Counted from the stretch's first letter, positions 22,033 through 34,121 are shown. The stretch is DNA of 64,000 bases from Sternotherus odoratus (GCA_032164245.1 JAVMKO010000002.1:58003840-58067839), one strand, 5' to 3'. The notes: generated by a model not told the origin, from the letters alone. Numbers and translations are program-made.

Positions 22033-24326
22033 CTTCTGACAGGTCATGATATCTTCCTCCACTTAAGCCACAGCCTTCCTCTCCACTGCAGTTACTCAGG
22101 CTGGGCATCAGGGAGAGCATTTGGCTCATTGTGTTGAAAGCCATGAGCTTAACACAATTATCTGTGAGCATAGTATTTAATAAATAGAAAAAAATGCATT
22201 TGCCAACTTGCCATAAACAAAACATACATATGCCTGCACGTTCTTTTAAACTTCCCCCCGCCCTCTTCTCTCTTTTTTTGGTGAATAATGGCTAAACCAA
22301 AAGGGTTATCAGCACAAGATCCTGACCTCTTGTGGTAAATAAAGATCCCACAATACCTTTCATGAACACAGGATTGTTAACCCTGGTGTATCCTGACTGA
22401 AATTCATCAATTTCATTCTGCCTACCTAATATTGCCCTTCCATTTACAACTGGATGAGACATTCTTCATTTTTTGTCTTTAGCCATCATGTGCGTTGCCA
22501 TATAACATTAAACAGTTACCCCAGCTGGCTCTGAAGATGGCTGCATTTCAGAGGTGGAGAAAATAGTCCCAGTGTATAGGCTGTATTTCAATGCACTGTA
22601 TAAAGATATGATGATGAATTTTTTAATCAGAAAACAGAGAGGAAGATTTCTGCCACACCCACAGAAAAAATCATTGTGAAATAGATACACTTCTCAATTT
22701 AAAAATATCATTTTCCATATGGCATATTAGTGGCCATTGAATTGTTGTGTGTGCCGGTGATCTTGCTAATTCGTCATTCTTTTAAATATGTTTTTCTGCT
22801 CCAGATTTAACAGCATATCTATTCAATAACAATTAAATAGATTTACCTGAGCAGATACATTTCTCTTTCTTTCATAAATGTGTTTATAAGTTCCTTTATT
22901 CGCAACCCATAATAATATTTTCAAGTGAAGGACAAATAAATCAAACTTCTATTGACAAACAAGCACTTCAAAGCCTTGAGAATATCTCCTCACCCTAATT
23001 TAGTTTGCTAGGCTGGTTCCCCTTTTAAAAAGTTTAGGAGATGAAAGAAAAACTAATCCGCTATATGCTCTCCCTCCTAGTTTTACTTGCAGCACCAATA
23101 CAATGCAATCTTGATTAGAGGTAAATCAGGTACAGAGTGCAGTAAGAGCTTTCCATAAAAGACATGTGATAAGTATTGTTTTAGGTGGGACTCCCATCAG
23201 ACCTAATCTGAACAGCGCTATCAGGTGCTAAAATACTCCTTTCCCTTCAAACAGTATAGCAGCAAACAAACACAACCTTATTGTACTGCTCCAAATTGTC
23301 TTAGATTCACTTGTGATCACACACTGTTACAGGAGGAATATGAAACAATAACATCACATCCCTGGGACAAACATTCACAAGATTTACCTGTCATGAGGCT
23401 ATTGCATTGAAAGGCAGAGTTGATAGCCCATTTCCTTTTGTTTGATATTTTAAAAAAATTAGCAACATTTGGTTTTTCACTGTTAAAGAGAACTGATGGA
23501 GAAGCCCCTCTCCCCCATCAAAAAACTGTGTATAATGCTACTAATAGAATTTCAGTCCCTCAGATTGCTTGGTTATCCTCAACATAAGGCCAACAAAGTA
23601 TATTATCGACTTGCTCAGTCAGATTAACCCTACCTACGAGACTGAGCTATTCAATGATTGTACTGTCATTGCACACTGAACAAATAACTTCTCCGCACAA
23701 CTATTTTCAGTGCCAGAGCAGCATCTGATGTAAATTGGAACAAAGAGAGGCAGAGCTGTGGTGATCTATGGTGATCAGCTAAGGATCTGGCCCTAAGTCT
23801 TTATGTGTCATCTTATTGTTCTGAATCACAGCTGACTGACTAGAATGTCAAGGGAAATATATAATAATGCACAATTTTCAGATGACACAGTACTTTGAAT
23901 ATAGAGAAGTGTTGCCTAGGTACATTGCACTGGACTTATCAAGACCAGCGAAGAGGGGATTTTAAAACTTCTCTTCAACAATGGCTAGTCATGCAATAAA
24001 GTAGTAAACTCCATGAGAACTCAACTGGTCCTGGCAACCTTTATTCAGTTAACACTTACAGGTGAAGCCAGAGGAATGAGTATTGCAGAATTGAGCCCTT
24101 GATACTCAGTCTCTCTCTTTACTGCCAATAGAAGTGGGGTTTTTTACAGTGAGATCAAAAATGTGCATTAGTTATCCCACTATAAAACCCTAGTGGAGAC
24201 AAGGATCTGCAGCTTTTACTGTGATGTAGCTAAGCAAGGTCAACCTTAAGCACATGAGGCACCCCATTGAAATCAACGGGACTTTTTCTTAACTTCCAAG
24301 TTTAGCACGTGCTTACAGAATCAAGG
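22033..24326. other. unique AT-rich DNA
   Basis: I see no exon, RNA gene or named repeat. Only small uninformative ORFs are present. Confidence 0.5.
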
Positions 24327-24334
24327 CCTTAATT

Positions 24335-24521
24335 CAGGGGTAGTCAATAAGCAGACCATGGGCCAAATCTGGACCACCAGACACGTTTGAACGGACCTTG
24401 AAATCTTTTTTTTTTTTTTACTTATTATCATTATTGTTATTTTTTATTATTATTATTTTCTCTGGAGTCTGAACCTTGACCAAGAAATTTGGACCTTGAC
24501 AAAAAATAATTGACTACCCCA
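24335..24521. mobile_element. small hAT-type element with perfect 8-bp TSD
   Basis: The ends CAGGGGTAGTCAAT (left) and ATTGACTACCCCA (right) are inverted repeats. The direct repeat CCTTAATT flanks both sides (24327-24334 and 24522-24529), the 8-bp target duplication expected of hAT transposases. The 187-bp interior has GGACCTTGA repeated in both arms and a (TTA)n stretch. There is no coding capacity. Confidence 0.9.
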
Positions 24522-24529
24522 CCTTAATT

Positions 24530-24940
24530 CTTATGGCGTGTACAGAGTACCTGAAAATATACATTACAAAAGGAATACACTAAAAACATAACAATATTCT
24601 ATATATTCATGGCGCAGTCCTGCAAATATGTATTACCTTGTATAGTGCTTACTCCTGAGTAATCCATCCCTACCTTTCATAATTGGTGTCTCTTTCTCCT
24701 CACTTTCCTCTCCTTCATTTGATCTTCATTACTCCTATCTTTCCCCACTTTTTTCATCCCTCCCTTTCTTTCTCTTTCCGTTTTGATCCATCCTTTTCCT
24801 CACTCGCATTATTCAGGAGCTCTTTTCTTGGATCTTTAGCCTGACATTAAATTTAAATTTGGGAGTCCCATGAATGTTCTTCCTTACCTCTACCAGCCTC
24901 TGTCCCAGCTGCATGGTTTTTCTGTGCCGTTTGCCATTGC
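24530..24940. other. unique; pyrimidine-rich tract
   Basis: 24680-24800 is rich in CCTTTC/TTTTCC pyrimidine tracts on the plus strand. Nothing else is recognised. Confidence 0.5.
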
Positions 24941-24944
24941 AGGA

Positions 24945-25165
24945 GTGTATGTAGCTTTGGGCAAGTTACTTGCTGTCACCAGGCCTTCATTTTACCCCTC
25001 TGTAAAAATAACAGAAAAGATGACTTCTTACTTTTGTGAGGCTCCGTACAAAAGTTCCCATTGATTTCAATGTGTTTTTGAATCAAGGCCCAATTCATGA
25101 ATATGTTTGTAAAGTGCTTTGAGATGCTTATATGAAAGGTACGGTACTATATAAATCAAAAGTAA
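24945..25165 (+). repeat. MIR/CORE-SINE copy
   Basis: TAGCTTTGGGCAAGTTACTTG and TTCATTTTACCCCTCTGTAAAAAT match the MIR core order (CTTGGGCAAGTTACTT, CATCTGTAAAATGGGG). GTAAAGTGCTTTGAGATGCTTATATGAAAGG and ACTATATAAAT then match the 3' part of CORE-SINE relatives. It is an old relic. Confidence 0.65.
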
Positions 25166-25324
25166 CATCACTGTCATCCACAGTGACACATGAAGCTGAC
25201 CACCAAACTGAGCAGTAATATGATGCTTTTTTGTTGCCTTATTTCTTTTTAATTACCTTTCTTAGGTCTGAAAGTTATTGGCATTGATTGAGGTTACTTG
25301 TGGCAGAGGTGTCTAGAAGATATA

Positions 25325-25440
25325 GGTATATAGGAATTGCCATATAGCATCAGACCAGTGGTCCTTCCAGTCCAGTTTTGTGTCTCTGACAGTGACCAGT
25401 GGAAACTTGAGAGTTAATAGAGGACAACAGAAGAAAACCT
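25325..25440 (-). mobile_element. CR1 3' end (TTCTTATG family), antisense
   Basis: Plus-strand GGAATTGCCATATAGCATCAGACCAGTGGTCC and CCAGTCCAGTTTTGTGTCTCTGACAGTGACCAGTGG is the reverse complement of the CR1 3' end CTGGGCTGGATGGACCTTTGGTCTGACCCAGTATGGC. It is diverged and truncated. Confidence 0.65.
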
Positions 25441-26289
25441 GTCCACAGGAGAAGTTTCTACCTAATCCTATCAGAGGTAGGCATAAAGCCAAAATGATGA
25501 AGGTTTACATCACTTCTAATGTGACTGTGGATGTTCTCATTTTCCATGGAAGTGCCAATCCTTTGACATGTGGGAACACAAAGATGAATAGAAAGTAAAG
25601 ATTGTCATTGTCCACAGAAGATCTGTTTATTGATAAAATAAATAGAAAGGTGGAAAGAGAGAGAAGACATGCATGCCTGCTGTTGAAGAAAAGCCTATTT
25701 GCACATAATACCCTGGAGAAATTATAGAACATTTCATCCATACAAAATATGACCCCTGTAATTCTGCCAGGGTCAATGAGACCTGTGCTAATTTACTGAG
25801 TCAGTTCTAGTTATGCAAGTTAAACGGTTTAATGGTTGCTTTAATTTTAAACCTTTTTTTTTGTGTCAAATTTTTGAAAAAATTGCAGCAAAGTGAACGT
25901 GTAACATGGCCATGTAAACCAGCTCCTAACCTTTTTCTAACTCTCTCGGTCTTTTCTTGGACACTTCCTTCCCTCTCCTCCCATACATGCCTGGCATGTG
26001 TTCAGAGATACATTCCAGTTACTAAGAGGGCAAAAAATACAAACTACACATAATTGTATATAAAGCTGTATATGAAACCTAGTTTGTGAAACTCCAGTGA
26101 AATACACGGGTAAGAAGAGGTGGATGAATTCCTCGAGTTGTAAAGAAAACAAGGGGAGGTAAAAAAAGATTTTTTTAAAAAAGTGATTAACATATTTTAC
26201 TACATCTTTTAACAACCTAATTGCAAAAGTTTTCATAAATGACACCAATTGTCCTTCACATCATACCCCTTTCATCTTCTTATCTCACC
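25441..26289. other. unique sequence
   Basis: Overlapping short ORFs lie on both strands, for example 25937-26248. I see no recognisable protein or repeat. Confidence 0.5.
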
Positions 26290-26560
26290 AACATATCCAC
26301 ACCTTCTTCAATGCTGCCCTGGATGAGATTGGAATGACCTTCCAAAAATCTATTTGCCTAGCCTCCACCCTCACCTTATACAAATCCCTGCTAAGGACTC
26401 ACTTTGCAGCATCACTTACCAAAAATAAACATGTTTACACTGAAAAAAGAACCAAACACTCTGAACCACTAGGAGCAATGCAGGCCAAAACTGGGTAGTG
26501 ATGTCATCTTATGTCTATAGCCAATGTCCTTGTCACTCCCCAACACACTCCCACTCATTT
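26290..26560 (+). mobile_element. L2 LINE 3'-end fragment
   Basis: TGGAATGACCTTCCAAAAATC, TCACCTTATACAAATCCCTG and CTAAGGACTCACTTTGCAGC follow the order of the L2 ORF2 C-terminus (WN.LP, FK.LLKTHLF). The fragment leads into untranslated sequence. It is old and interrupted by stops. Confidence 0.5.
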
Positions 26561-26690
26561 ACAATGACACACCTCTCTCTCTCTTGCACCATTGTAAATT
26601 GGGAGTAATTGAATTAAATTCAAGGGGCTAGATTCTCAGCTCATGTAGTGTCATTAACTTTTCTCCTGGCCTTGAGATCTTTCCAACATG

Positions 26691-27151
26691 CAGGGCCGGC
26701 GACAGGGTGGTACAATGGGTACAGCTGTACCAGGCCCCGGACTTAAGGGGGGCCCCCTTAAATCCAGGGCCCGGTACGCAGCTGTACCCCCTTGTCGCTG
26801 GGCCTTTGAGCAAGGCGCGGCTCCCGGCCGGCAGCCGCTGCAGCGCTCGTCAGCCCCCTCCCCCGGCACCCAGCAGCCTCCCCCCGCCCCCCTTTGCTTC
26901 TCCCGGCCGGGTCACGTGGCCAGAGCTCATGCGGGGGTTGGGCCTCGCGGGTGGCGGGAGACCGGCCGGGGGGGCCCCGCGGGCGGCGGGAGACTGGCCG
27001 GAGGGGGGGAGACCGGCCGGGGGGGGCCGGGGGTGGAGGGAGACCGGCCGGAGGGGGGGAGACCGGCGGGGGGGGGGGGCCGTGGGCGGCGGGAGATGGG
27101 GGGGGCACACGATCTGTGTACGGGGCCCCAAAATTCCTGTCGCCGGCCCTG
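26691..27151. mobile_element. hAT-type element, 461 bp, perfect 8-bp TSD
   Basis: The terminal inverted repeats are CAGGGCCGGCGACAGG and CCTGTCGCCGGCCCTG. The direct repeat CCAACATG occurs immediately outside each end (26683-26690 and 27152-27159). The left interior holds an inverted pair around GTACAGCTGTACC and GGTACGCAGCTGTAC. The right half is a very G-rich repetitive tract (about 26930-27110) made of GGGAGACCGGCCGG units. It contains no transposase: the long overlapping frames are low-complexity artefacts. A second member of this family, 54522-56644, lies 27 kb away. Confidence 0.92.
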
Positions 27152-27159
27152 CCAACATG

Positions 27160-28287
27160 GCCTATATAATGCCATACAGTGCACATGAAGAACTGGATAC
27201 CTGAAAAAGACTCTGCTCAGGTTTAAAAAAAAAAAAAATCAGCACATCATGTTGTGTCCCTGCTTATTATGTAATTCTTTAATCAAAGCACTCATAACTG
27301 TGAGCTTTATTGACCAGGTCTACACTGACTAAATTCCTAGGTGCACTAAGACCATTTTGTGCTGGTTCCCCAGGGCTTCCACTCTCCCGGTGCCTAATTT
27401 TTTCTTTCAAGTTGGGAAACACAGCCTGGACAATGCAAATGTTTCAATAATAAACATGCACTACAACTGCATGCTAGAGTAAGAATTTGCATCAACACAA
27501 ACTGCAGCGTTGCAAACCTTTGTAATTTTATCACAAATCTTGTGATATTTAAGTGTTTCCTTCAGAGCCCAGCTCCTGGAGTAATGTGATCATATGAATC
27601 TCAGCTTTCATTAAATAAAATAATATTTGTAGTCCTTATGAGTGTGAAAATAAAGCTTGAAAACATGAATCTTCGGCTCAAGAACCAGAAGGCAAATAAA
27701 ATTTTATTTTTAAACAAATCGTGACTTTTAAGCCAATTTCATGATTTTGGGGGCCTGACATATGCAACTGACTTTCAATGATATCCAGTTTTAATTTCAT
27801 CCACGAACCTCAGCATGCCTTACAAATATTAATTAATTAGGTAACCCCTACAACACTGTGAATAGAGAACACTTCACTCATCCTAGAGTAGAACGAGGCA
27901 GCTGTTTAGCAGCACACAACAATAGTTAACAGTATGGGACAGAAAATGACGATTACCATATTCAGTTAAGATTGAAAAGATTTGACAACAGTTTATTGTA
28001 AATAATCTTTGGATAATTTCTGCAGATTCCACAGTGATACAGACAAATAAGCTGAAGAGAAGCAGCAAACACAAAAGATACCTGATCGTTCCGTCTCATT
28101 AAATGTTCCACCTGTCAACGCTGAGTGTTTCATATTACTTCTGCTACTGAGAAGCAGGACCCCTTGCTGAGATTTAAAGCCAGACTTGTCTCAACTAGAA
28201 CAAGGCTCCGTGCCAGGACACCGTAGCAAAATGTTCTTTTCTCAGTCAGGCGAAAGCATTGTCAAAGGACATTACCAAGTGTTTTTA
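27160..28287. other. unique AT-rich DNA
   Basis: A fragment CAGGTCTACACTGAC at 27317 could be a worn Harbinger-type end. Otherwise nothing is recognised. Confidence 0.45.
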
Positions 28288-28545
28288 GGGTATGTCTACA
28301 CTGCAATGAAAGACCCACAGCATGGTTACAGCGGACATGGGTCAGCTGCTATAGGTTGGTTGCTGGGCGTCAACGTTCAGGCTCTGGCTGGAGCCCGGGC
28401 TCTGGGACCCCACGAGCGGGGAGGGGCCAGCTCCAGCCTGTGCATCTCCATCGCTATTTTGAGCCCCACAACCTAAGTCCGGCAAGCCTGAGTCAGCTGA
28501 CCGTGGCTCTGAGACCCGGGGCTGTGGGTTTTTTAATGGAGAGGA
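28288..28545. mobile_element. Harbinger-like MITE, right end missing
   Basis: The left end GGGTATGTCTACACTGCAAT follows a TTTTTA flank. The interior carries GCTGGAGCCCGGGCTCTGGGACCC and GAGTCAGCTGACC, characteristic of a reptile MITE family that normally ends in CAGTGTAGACATACCC. No such right end is visible, so the copy appears truncated near the GGCTGTGGGTTTTTTAATGG stretch. Confidence 0.65.
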
Positions 28546-28905
28546 GATGTATCTGTAAGTCTCTTTGTAAGTTCCATAGAGTTCTTTTTGATGGGTTTTT
28601 TGCCCCAAAGCCAAAACTGTCATGTTCTTTTATTTAAAAACAACAACAGAAAGTCCAGAAGTTAGTAGCCCAGCACTTCTGGGCAAAAATATGTATGTGA
28701 TGAAGAAAAATACTATCGACAGACAGATTTTGGAGAGAGTCCTCTGAGTCCTTTTAAGGCGCAGAAAGTCTCGAGTGAGCAAGACATCGTCTACTGTAAA
28801 AGAGTTATTTCAAGCTATGTAAGGAAACTAGGCCTCAGTCAACCTATTTTGATAGCCAGGTGATGGTTCTTGTAGGGCTTGCTCCTGCACCAGTGAAGCC
28901 ACTTA
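28546..28905. other. unique sequence
   Basis: Nothing recognisable. Confidence 0.5.
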
Positions 28906-29609
28906 GGCCATGGTTAGACTGGCACTTTGCACCGCCAAAACCCTCCTTTAGCGCTATAATTTTCCTACCGAACACACTTCAAAGGGAGATTTAGCGCAAT
29001 GACTCCCCTTTTACAGCGCAAGTGTTAAACCTCCTTTTCGAGAGGGATAAGCCTTTTTGCGCTAACGTTGTAGCGCAAGGATGGGAATGTGGACACCCAT
29101 CGATCTCTTGCATGCCTCCAAGCCATGGAAAGCCATCAGCAACCCATTGAGGGCCATCAGCAAGCCATTAAAGACAATGAACTTGCCATGTAAGGCAAAT
29201 GACGTGAAGTTTTGTTTTTATAAAGGCGGAAGTAGCTTTGCAGTTTCTCTCTAACAACTAACACAGCAAATAACCAGTGAAAATGCTTGCAGACGGAGCT
29301 GTGTGTCTGAAATAGACAGCCTGTCAGTTTTCGCTAAGGAAAAGTAACTGACAGCCAGATCTCATCTCCCTGTGAACAACTTCCCAGTTCCCCCTTGCCC
29401 GCCTCCTTTGCAAAACACGTTGCACCCAGCTGAATGCTGGGATACCTGCCCTATCCCGCAACTGCTACTGCCGGCAGAAGCACCACAAATGTAGCCATTA
29501 TTTTGCGCTACAAAGTTTCAATTTGTACAGTCTCTAGCGGGATACCAATTGCGCTACATTGGGAAGCGCTACAAATAAACACGCTACAATCTTCAGTCTA
29601 GCCATACCC
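28906..29609. mobile_element. 704-bp DNA transposon relic with GCGCTA subterminal repeats
   Basis: The left end GGCCATGGTTAGACTG pairs with the right end CAGTCTAGCCATACCC (13 of 16 positions complementary). TTA precedes the left end and ATA follows the right end. Subterminal motifs recur in both arms: TTTAGCGCTAT, TTTAGCGCAA and ACAGCGCAAG on the left; TTGCGCTACAAA, ATTGCGCTACAT and AAGCGCTACAAA on the right. Such repeated motifs commonly bind transposase (family knowledge). The interior has CCATCAGCAA(C/G)CCATT repeats. No transposase ORF is seen. Confidence 0.7.
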
Positions 29610-32306
29610 ATAGAGTTGAGTTATTGATTTCAATGGGGAGAGGATCAATAGCGTGGATGACAGCTCTGAGGAAGAAACATGCTTTAGGGAAGGATTTGAA
29701 TGCAGAGTAGGTGGTCATTTAGGGCTAAACAGTGCCTCCCCTCTTGCCCTTCTACAGCTGAGGGGCAGGGAGGAGAGGAACAAATAAGGAACTTCCCTCC
29801 CCTCACTTCCAACTCGCATGGTATGAATACATGGGACACAGAATTGCAGAATTGTACCTGGAGTTGGTTGGGGAGTAGGCAGAACCTACCCCTATAAAGG
29901 GGTGTCACAAATTGCACTTTTAGTGCATCCCCTGTGCAGCAGAACTGTGTGGATTAATGTACCCATGCAGAAAGTGACAGGTTTAACCCCAGGAAGAGGA
30001 ATTATCTCAGGCTCTGACTGCATCACCCTATGGAAGATAACTACACTATGCAACAATTTATACATGAAGTGAAGAAGAACATAGCAACCTACTAAAATTT
30101 TAAAGGGCGATTTGGCAGGAAGAATCTAACTACACACATTGGAATTCAATCAGACTCAAAACAGAGTGACCATTTGTTCCAGGAACTTCCTTGTTTTCAG
30201 GGCTTGTCCCAAGGTCCCCCTACTTTTCAAAGGATACTTTAATCCTGGATTTTTTTACCCATGAAGACTGGCCACCTGACAGAGACACCAGCCAGCTAGT
30301 TACAGTGGCATTGTTGATAGCAGGTTGGCTGCCATCTCAAAGTTTTCCTCCCATCAGGCTGTCCTATGTTGACACAACCTCTGCAAACAGATTTCCCAGT
30401 GAATCCCCAGACCTTCCTCACAAGCCTTTGAATCAAGCCTCCCTCCCCACACTTCCCTGATGCTCACCAAACCCTTCCCTTGTGTGCTCTCACACCCTCA
30501 TGTCAGATGTTCTGGTTTTATATTTTTCCATAACTTGATCACCCTACCTCAGGTCTAAATTCCCAGGCTGTTACATAAAAGTACAATAGACTCTTTACGT
30601 CTCCTCTGGAAGACAATGTGTTGTGTTAAAGCATTTGTTCAATACTGATGCAAAGAAGAGTCCCAACTACTGACACACCAGGACAATATCCTACCATACC
30701 CTGGATTTTCCTTGGTGATCTCCCACCTGAGTATTGATCAGTCCCTGCCCTTTCTTAGTTTTTGAATCCAATGGGATCATAACCCCAGGTGGCTTATTGC
30801 ACTACAGTCACAGCACTATTTAGCCCTTGTAGAAGGTACTATTTTCAGCATTTACATCACAGATTTGATGGGAGTAAATACAAAAGAATTCACAACAAAT
30901 GTTGAAAACCGTCTGCAGACTTATCATCATCATTCTTCACACATACTTTGCAGATTAAACTACTCTGTCTTTTTTCCTGCATTGCCAGACAAGTCTGTAG
31001 GCCTCATTGACACCCTGGGAGCATTGCCCTCCTTGGGGTGGGGGTTGCTTCCTTACATACGACATTCAGCAAGCAGAAGGTGGATGGAAAGAAGTAGAGG
31101 CCACAGAACAGCAGGTCCCTTGAAGAATGGAGAAAATTAATTGTGTGAAGCCGTAGCCATAGCTCCCCAGGGACGAAGGGGGAAGAGAGGGGAGAGGAGG
31201 GTTGGCGAAGCCTAAGTCAGATTAAGATCTCTCTCTCTCTCTTTCCCTGTTGGCTCTAGCTGGGTCTCACCCACTCCCTGCCTCTAAACTGTCAGCAAGC
31301 CAGTGCCAGCCGCTCCGGCCAAGTAATTACCGATGACATGTGAGCTGTATATTTTCCAGATTCGCTTTCCTGCCTTTCTGCAAGAAAAACAAACAAAAGC
31401 CGGACCCCAACAAACATGACAGGAAAAATAACACCACTTGTATGGGGCTGATACTGGAAACGTGCTGCTCCTCTGGCTGCTAACTGGAGAAACCCACACA
31501 CACACTCAGTCCTTCATCCTCCCCCACCGCCGGCAGCTGTGAAGGGCGAGATTAAAGACAGGCTGGCCGACAGGCTTGTTTCAAAGGTCACCATCTCCCT
31601 CCAAGCCAAAAACCAATCACCACACCAAAAATAATAAAAACAACAATAAAGCCAAGAGGTCCCCGAAGCAAAGAAGTGGGTCACAGTAATTGAAGGGCAA
31701 AGGCGGCACAGCTGACGTTGCTCCTGAGGTATATTTAGACTCACTGAGGAGGAAGGTGAAGGTAACGTTCAGTCACCTTCTCTCCTTCCTACACGCAGCT
31801 TTTGAGTCCCCTGACTCACTCCATTGCCCACAAAGAGGTGGAAGTGAATGCGTTTCCCCAAAACTTCATAATTACGTACACTTCAAGGTTACCACGAAAG
31901 CAGCTGCTCCATGATTTATTGCTGACACAACAACATTATCCCTTCATAGGGCCAAATTCTGATCTGTCGAAGAAGCGGCTTGAGGAAAGTGGAAATGGGA
32001 AAGATACATTTGGGGGGAGGGCACTTTTGAAAAGTGCTGAGTGTTGGCCTCTCTCTGCTCCCACTGACTTTGATGGGGGCAGAGTTGGGTCAATACCCAG
32101 CGCTTTTGCAAATCCCTCCTTTGTGCTGCAGAACTGGCGGTATAGCTTATGTGCTGTAGCTGTGCTGTTGAGTATACACAAACCCAGTGTCTTCTTCTGG
32201 GAGGCCGGGCATCAGTTGCAGAAGCACTTAGATTATTTAATACGTAATAATAATAAACACATGAATGCCGCGCCGCTATATGACAGCTCCATCTTCTGGT
32301 CACTAA
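29610..32306. other. no recognised gene
   Basis: A (CT)n run lies at 31229-31246. Overlapping ORFs at 31802-32335 run into a MITE and are not convincing. Sequence around 31480-31700 is less AT-rich but shows no identifiable promoter or exon. Confidence 0.45.
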
Positions 32307-32585
32307 GGATGGGTCTACACTGCAGCTGGGAGTGAGCCTCTCAGCCTGGATAGACTCACACTAGCTCAGCTCATGCTAAGGCACTACAAATAGCAATGTG
32401 GACGTTGCGACTCGGGCAGCAGGTCGGGCTCTCAAGCTCACCCATCTCCCCTGCATCTAAGCTCAGCTGGCCAGCCAGAGTCTCCTCTGCACTCACAATG
32501 ACCATATTGCTTCTTTCCAAGAGCTAATACGAGTCTGTCTACTCAGGCTGAGAGGCTTGCTCCCACTTGCAGTGTAGACATACCC
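32307..32585. mobile_element. Harbinger-like MITE
   Basis: The left end GGATGGGTCTACACTGCAGC and GGGAGTGAGCCTCTCAGCC pair with GGCTGAGAGGCTTGCTCCC and GCAGTGTAGACATACCC on the right. The flanks are TAA on the left and TCA on the right, a worn trinucleotide duplication. The interior has CACTAGCTCAGCTCATGC and GAGCTAATACGAG, also partly inverted. It is about 279 bp and non-coding. Confidence 0.75.
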
Positions 32586-32704
32586 TCAGCATCATGTGCA
32601 CCTGGTCCATCATCTTGTGCTCCTCTCACACCTCACAGCAGGGATTGTGTCCCCTTCTATGGTCCATATAGTGCTGAGTCAGCACCAATGCCCAACAAAT
32701 GTAA

Positions 32705-32831
32705 AGAAAATGAGGAATACTTGTAGCTATAGCCCACGAAAGCTTATGCTGAAATAAACTGGTTAGTCTCTAAGGTGCTACAAGTATTCTCATTTTCTTT
32801 ACGGATACAGACTAACACGGCTGCTATTCTT
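32705..32831 (-). mobile_element. foldback retroposon, copy 2, 12-bp flanking repeats
   Basis: In reverse complement it begins GCAGCCGTGTTAGTCTGTATCC. Its arms (plus strand AAAGAAAATGAGGAATACTTGTAGC near 32702-32726 and GCTACAAGTATTCTCATTTTC near 32778-32798) are inverted and specific to this copy. The centre holds CCCACGAAAGCTTATGCTG. The direct repeat CAACAAATGTAA flanks it (32693-32704 and 32832-32843). It is truncated relative to copy 3. Confidence 0.75.
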
Positions 32832-32843
32832 CAACAAATGTAA

Positions 32844-33543
32844 GTACTAATATACACTAAAAACTGGGTTTACACTGGAAACAGAAACCTCGGTTATAGC
32901 GTTGTGATTGCAACAAAGTGTTAAAACATTCCCCAACCCACAGGCTTCTCTCTCTCTGTAATCCTAGCTTCCCAGCTGCTCAAACACCATGCACACCAGG
33001 ATTCAGGGTGTTAATAACACAATGAGTAGAAGTTTGGAATCTGTCCAGTTCTTCACGCTACCCACATGAATACCTGGAAGCAAACTGTTACCATAGTTAT
33101 CCTGTCAGGCTGAAATCAAGTTGTCAAAATTTGTTCCAGTTGAGGCCAAGATGGCCTCCACAGCAGGTAACTACAGGGCCAATACACAGTAATATGTGGT
33201 TTAAGATTTCCTAGCTACCTGGTCAATACTCTCATTTCACTGAATGCAACAATTTGTGCTAGGACCACACATATTAGAGGCAAGTCTTACTGATGTCCAT
33301 TTCCGCTCTCTTTAAAATGTGCTATTTCTAGAATACTTGTCTTTCCTTTTTGTCAAATCAGCCATTTAAATTAGGATGTCAAAGTGAGACCAAGATGTAT
33401 TACTGAATGTCTTTACCTTGCCAAAGTAAACTGACTCCGAAAGGGTTGGTTAGCTTTTGTGTGGACACTGACCCTGGTGCATGTACAAGGAGCTTTCCCA
33501 CTATTTGTGCCCCTCACACAAGTGTCAGACTCAACGACAGCCT
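32844..33543. other. unique sequence
   Basis: Nothing recognisable. Confidence 0.5.
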
Positions 33544-33554
33544 CTATGTTTAGG

Positions 33555-33798
33555 AATCAGAGAGGTAGACGTGTTAGTCTGGAATAGCAGAGGTAACAAA
33601 GAGTCCTGTGGCACCTTAAAGACTAAAACTAAAGTATTGAAGCGTAAGCTTTTGGGGGCTAGTACCCACTTTGTCGGATGCAAGCAGTGGATGCAAGCCA
33701 CTTCTTGCATCCGACGAAGTGGGTATTAGCCCATGAAAGCTTATGCTTCAATACTTTAGTTAGTCTTTAGGGTGCCACAGGACTCTTTGCTACTTCTC
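33555..33798 (+). mobile_element. foldback retroposon, copy 3, 11-bp flanking repeats
   Basis: The most complete copy. Head AATCAGAGAGGTAGACGTGTTAGTCTGG, left arm AACAAAGAGTCCTGTGGCACC, then a central inverted pair GTACCCACTTTGTCGGATGCAAG / CTTGCATCCGACGAAGTGGGTA, then AAGCTTATGC and right arm GGGTGCCACAGGACTCTTTG. The direct repeat CTATGTTTAGG flanks it (33544-33554 and 33799-33809). Overlapping ORFs here are meaningless. Confidence 0.8.
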
Positions 33799-33809
33799 CT
33801 ATGTTTAGG

Positions 33810-34121
33810 GGTGCACAAAAGCACTCCTTCCTAGTCCCCTGGAGCTGCAAGTCACCCGATGGAGGCAGGGGCTGTTACTTCACTGTATTACTCCCTCCTC
33901 TGCACCAGGCAACAAAGCTGGCTGGGATAGAGGAAGGAGTATGCTACACTATCCTAAGAGGTGGTGCAGTTTGCTCATTTGTTGTGTGTAACAGAGAACT
34001 CAGAAGGGACTATACCTTTTGAGACACAGACCCTCCCAGATCTTCCCCTGTGGCAATGGCTCAAAAATGCACCCAGCATGAGCAAGTATGTATGTGGCAT
34101 AAAGTTTGATTTTTTGACCTA
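33810..34121. other. unique sequence
   Basis: Nothing recognisable. Confidence 0.5.

Noticed and set aside
26688..27204. Overlapping 140-166 codon frames on both strands
   Set aside because: They lie across the G-rich arm of a hAT element with clear terminal repeats and target duplication. All frames are open because the repeat lacks stops.
31802..32335. 177-codon plus-strand frame
   Set aside because: It runs into a Harbinger-like MITE at 32307, overlaps two antisense frames and has no recognisable domain.
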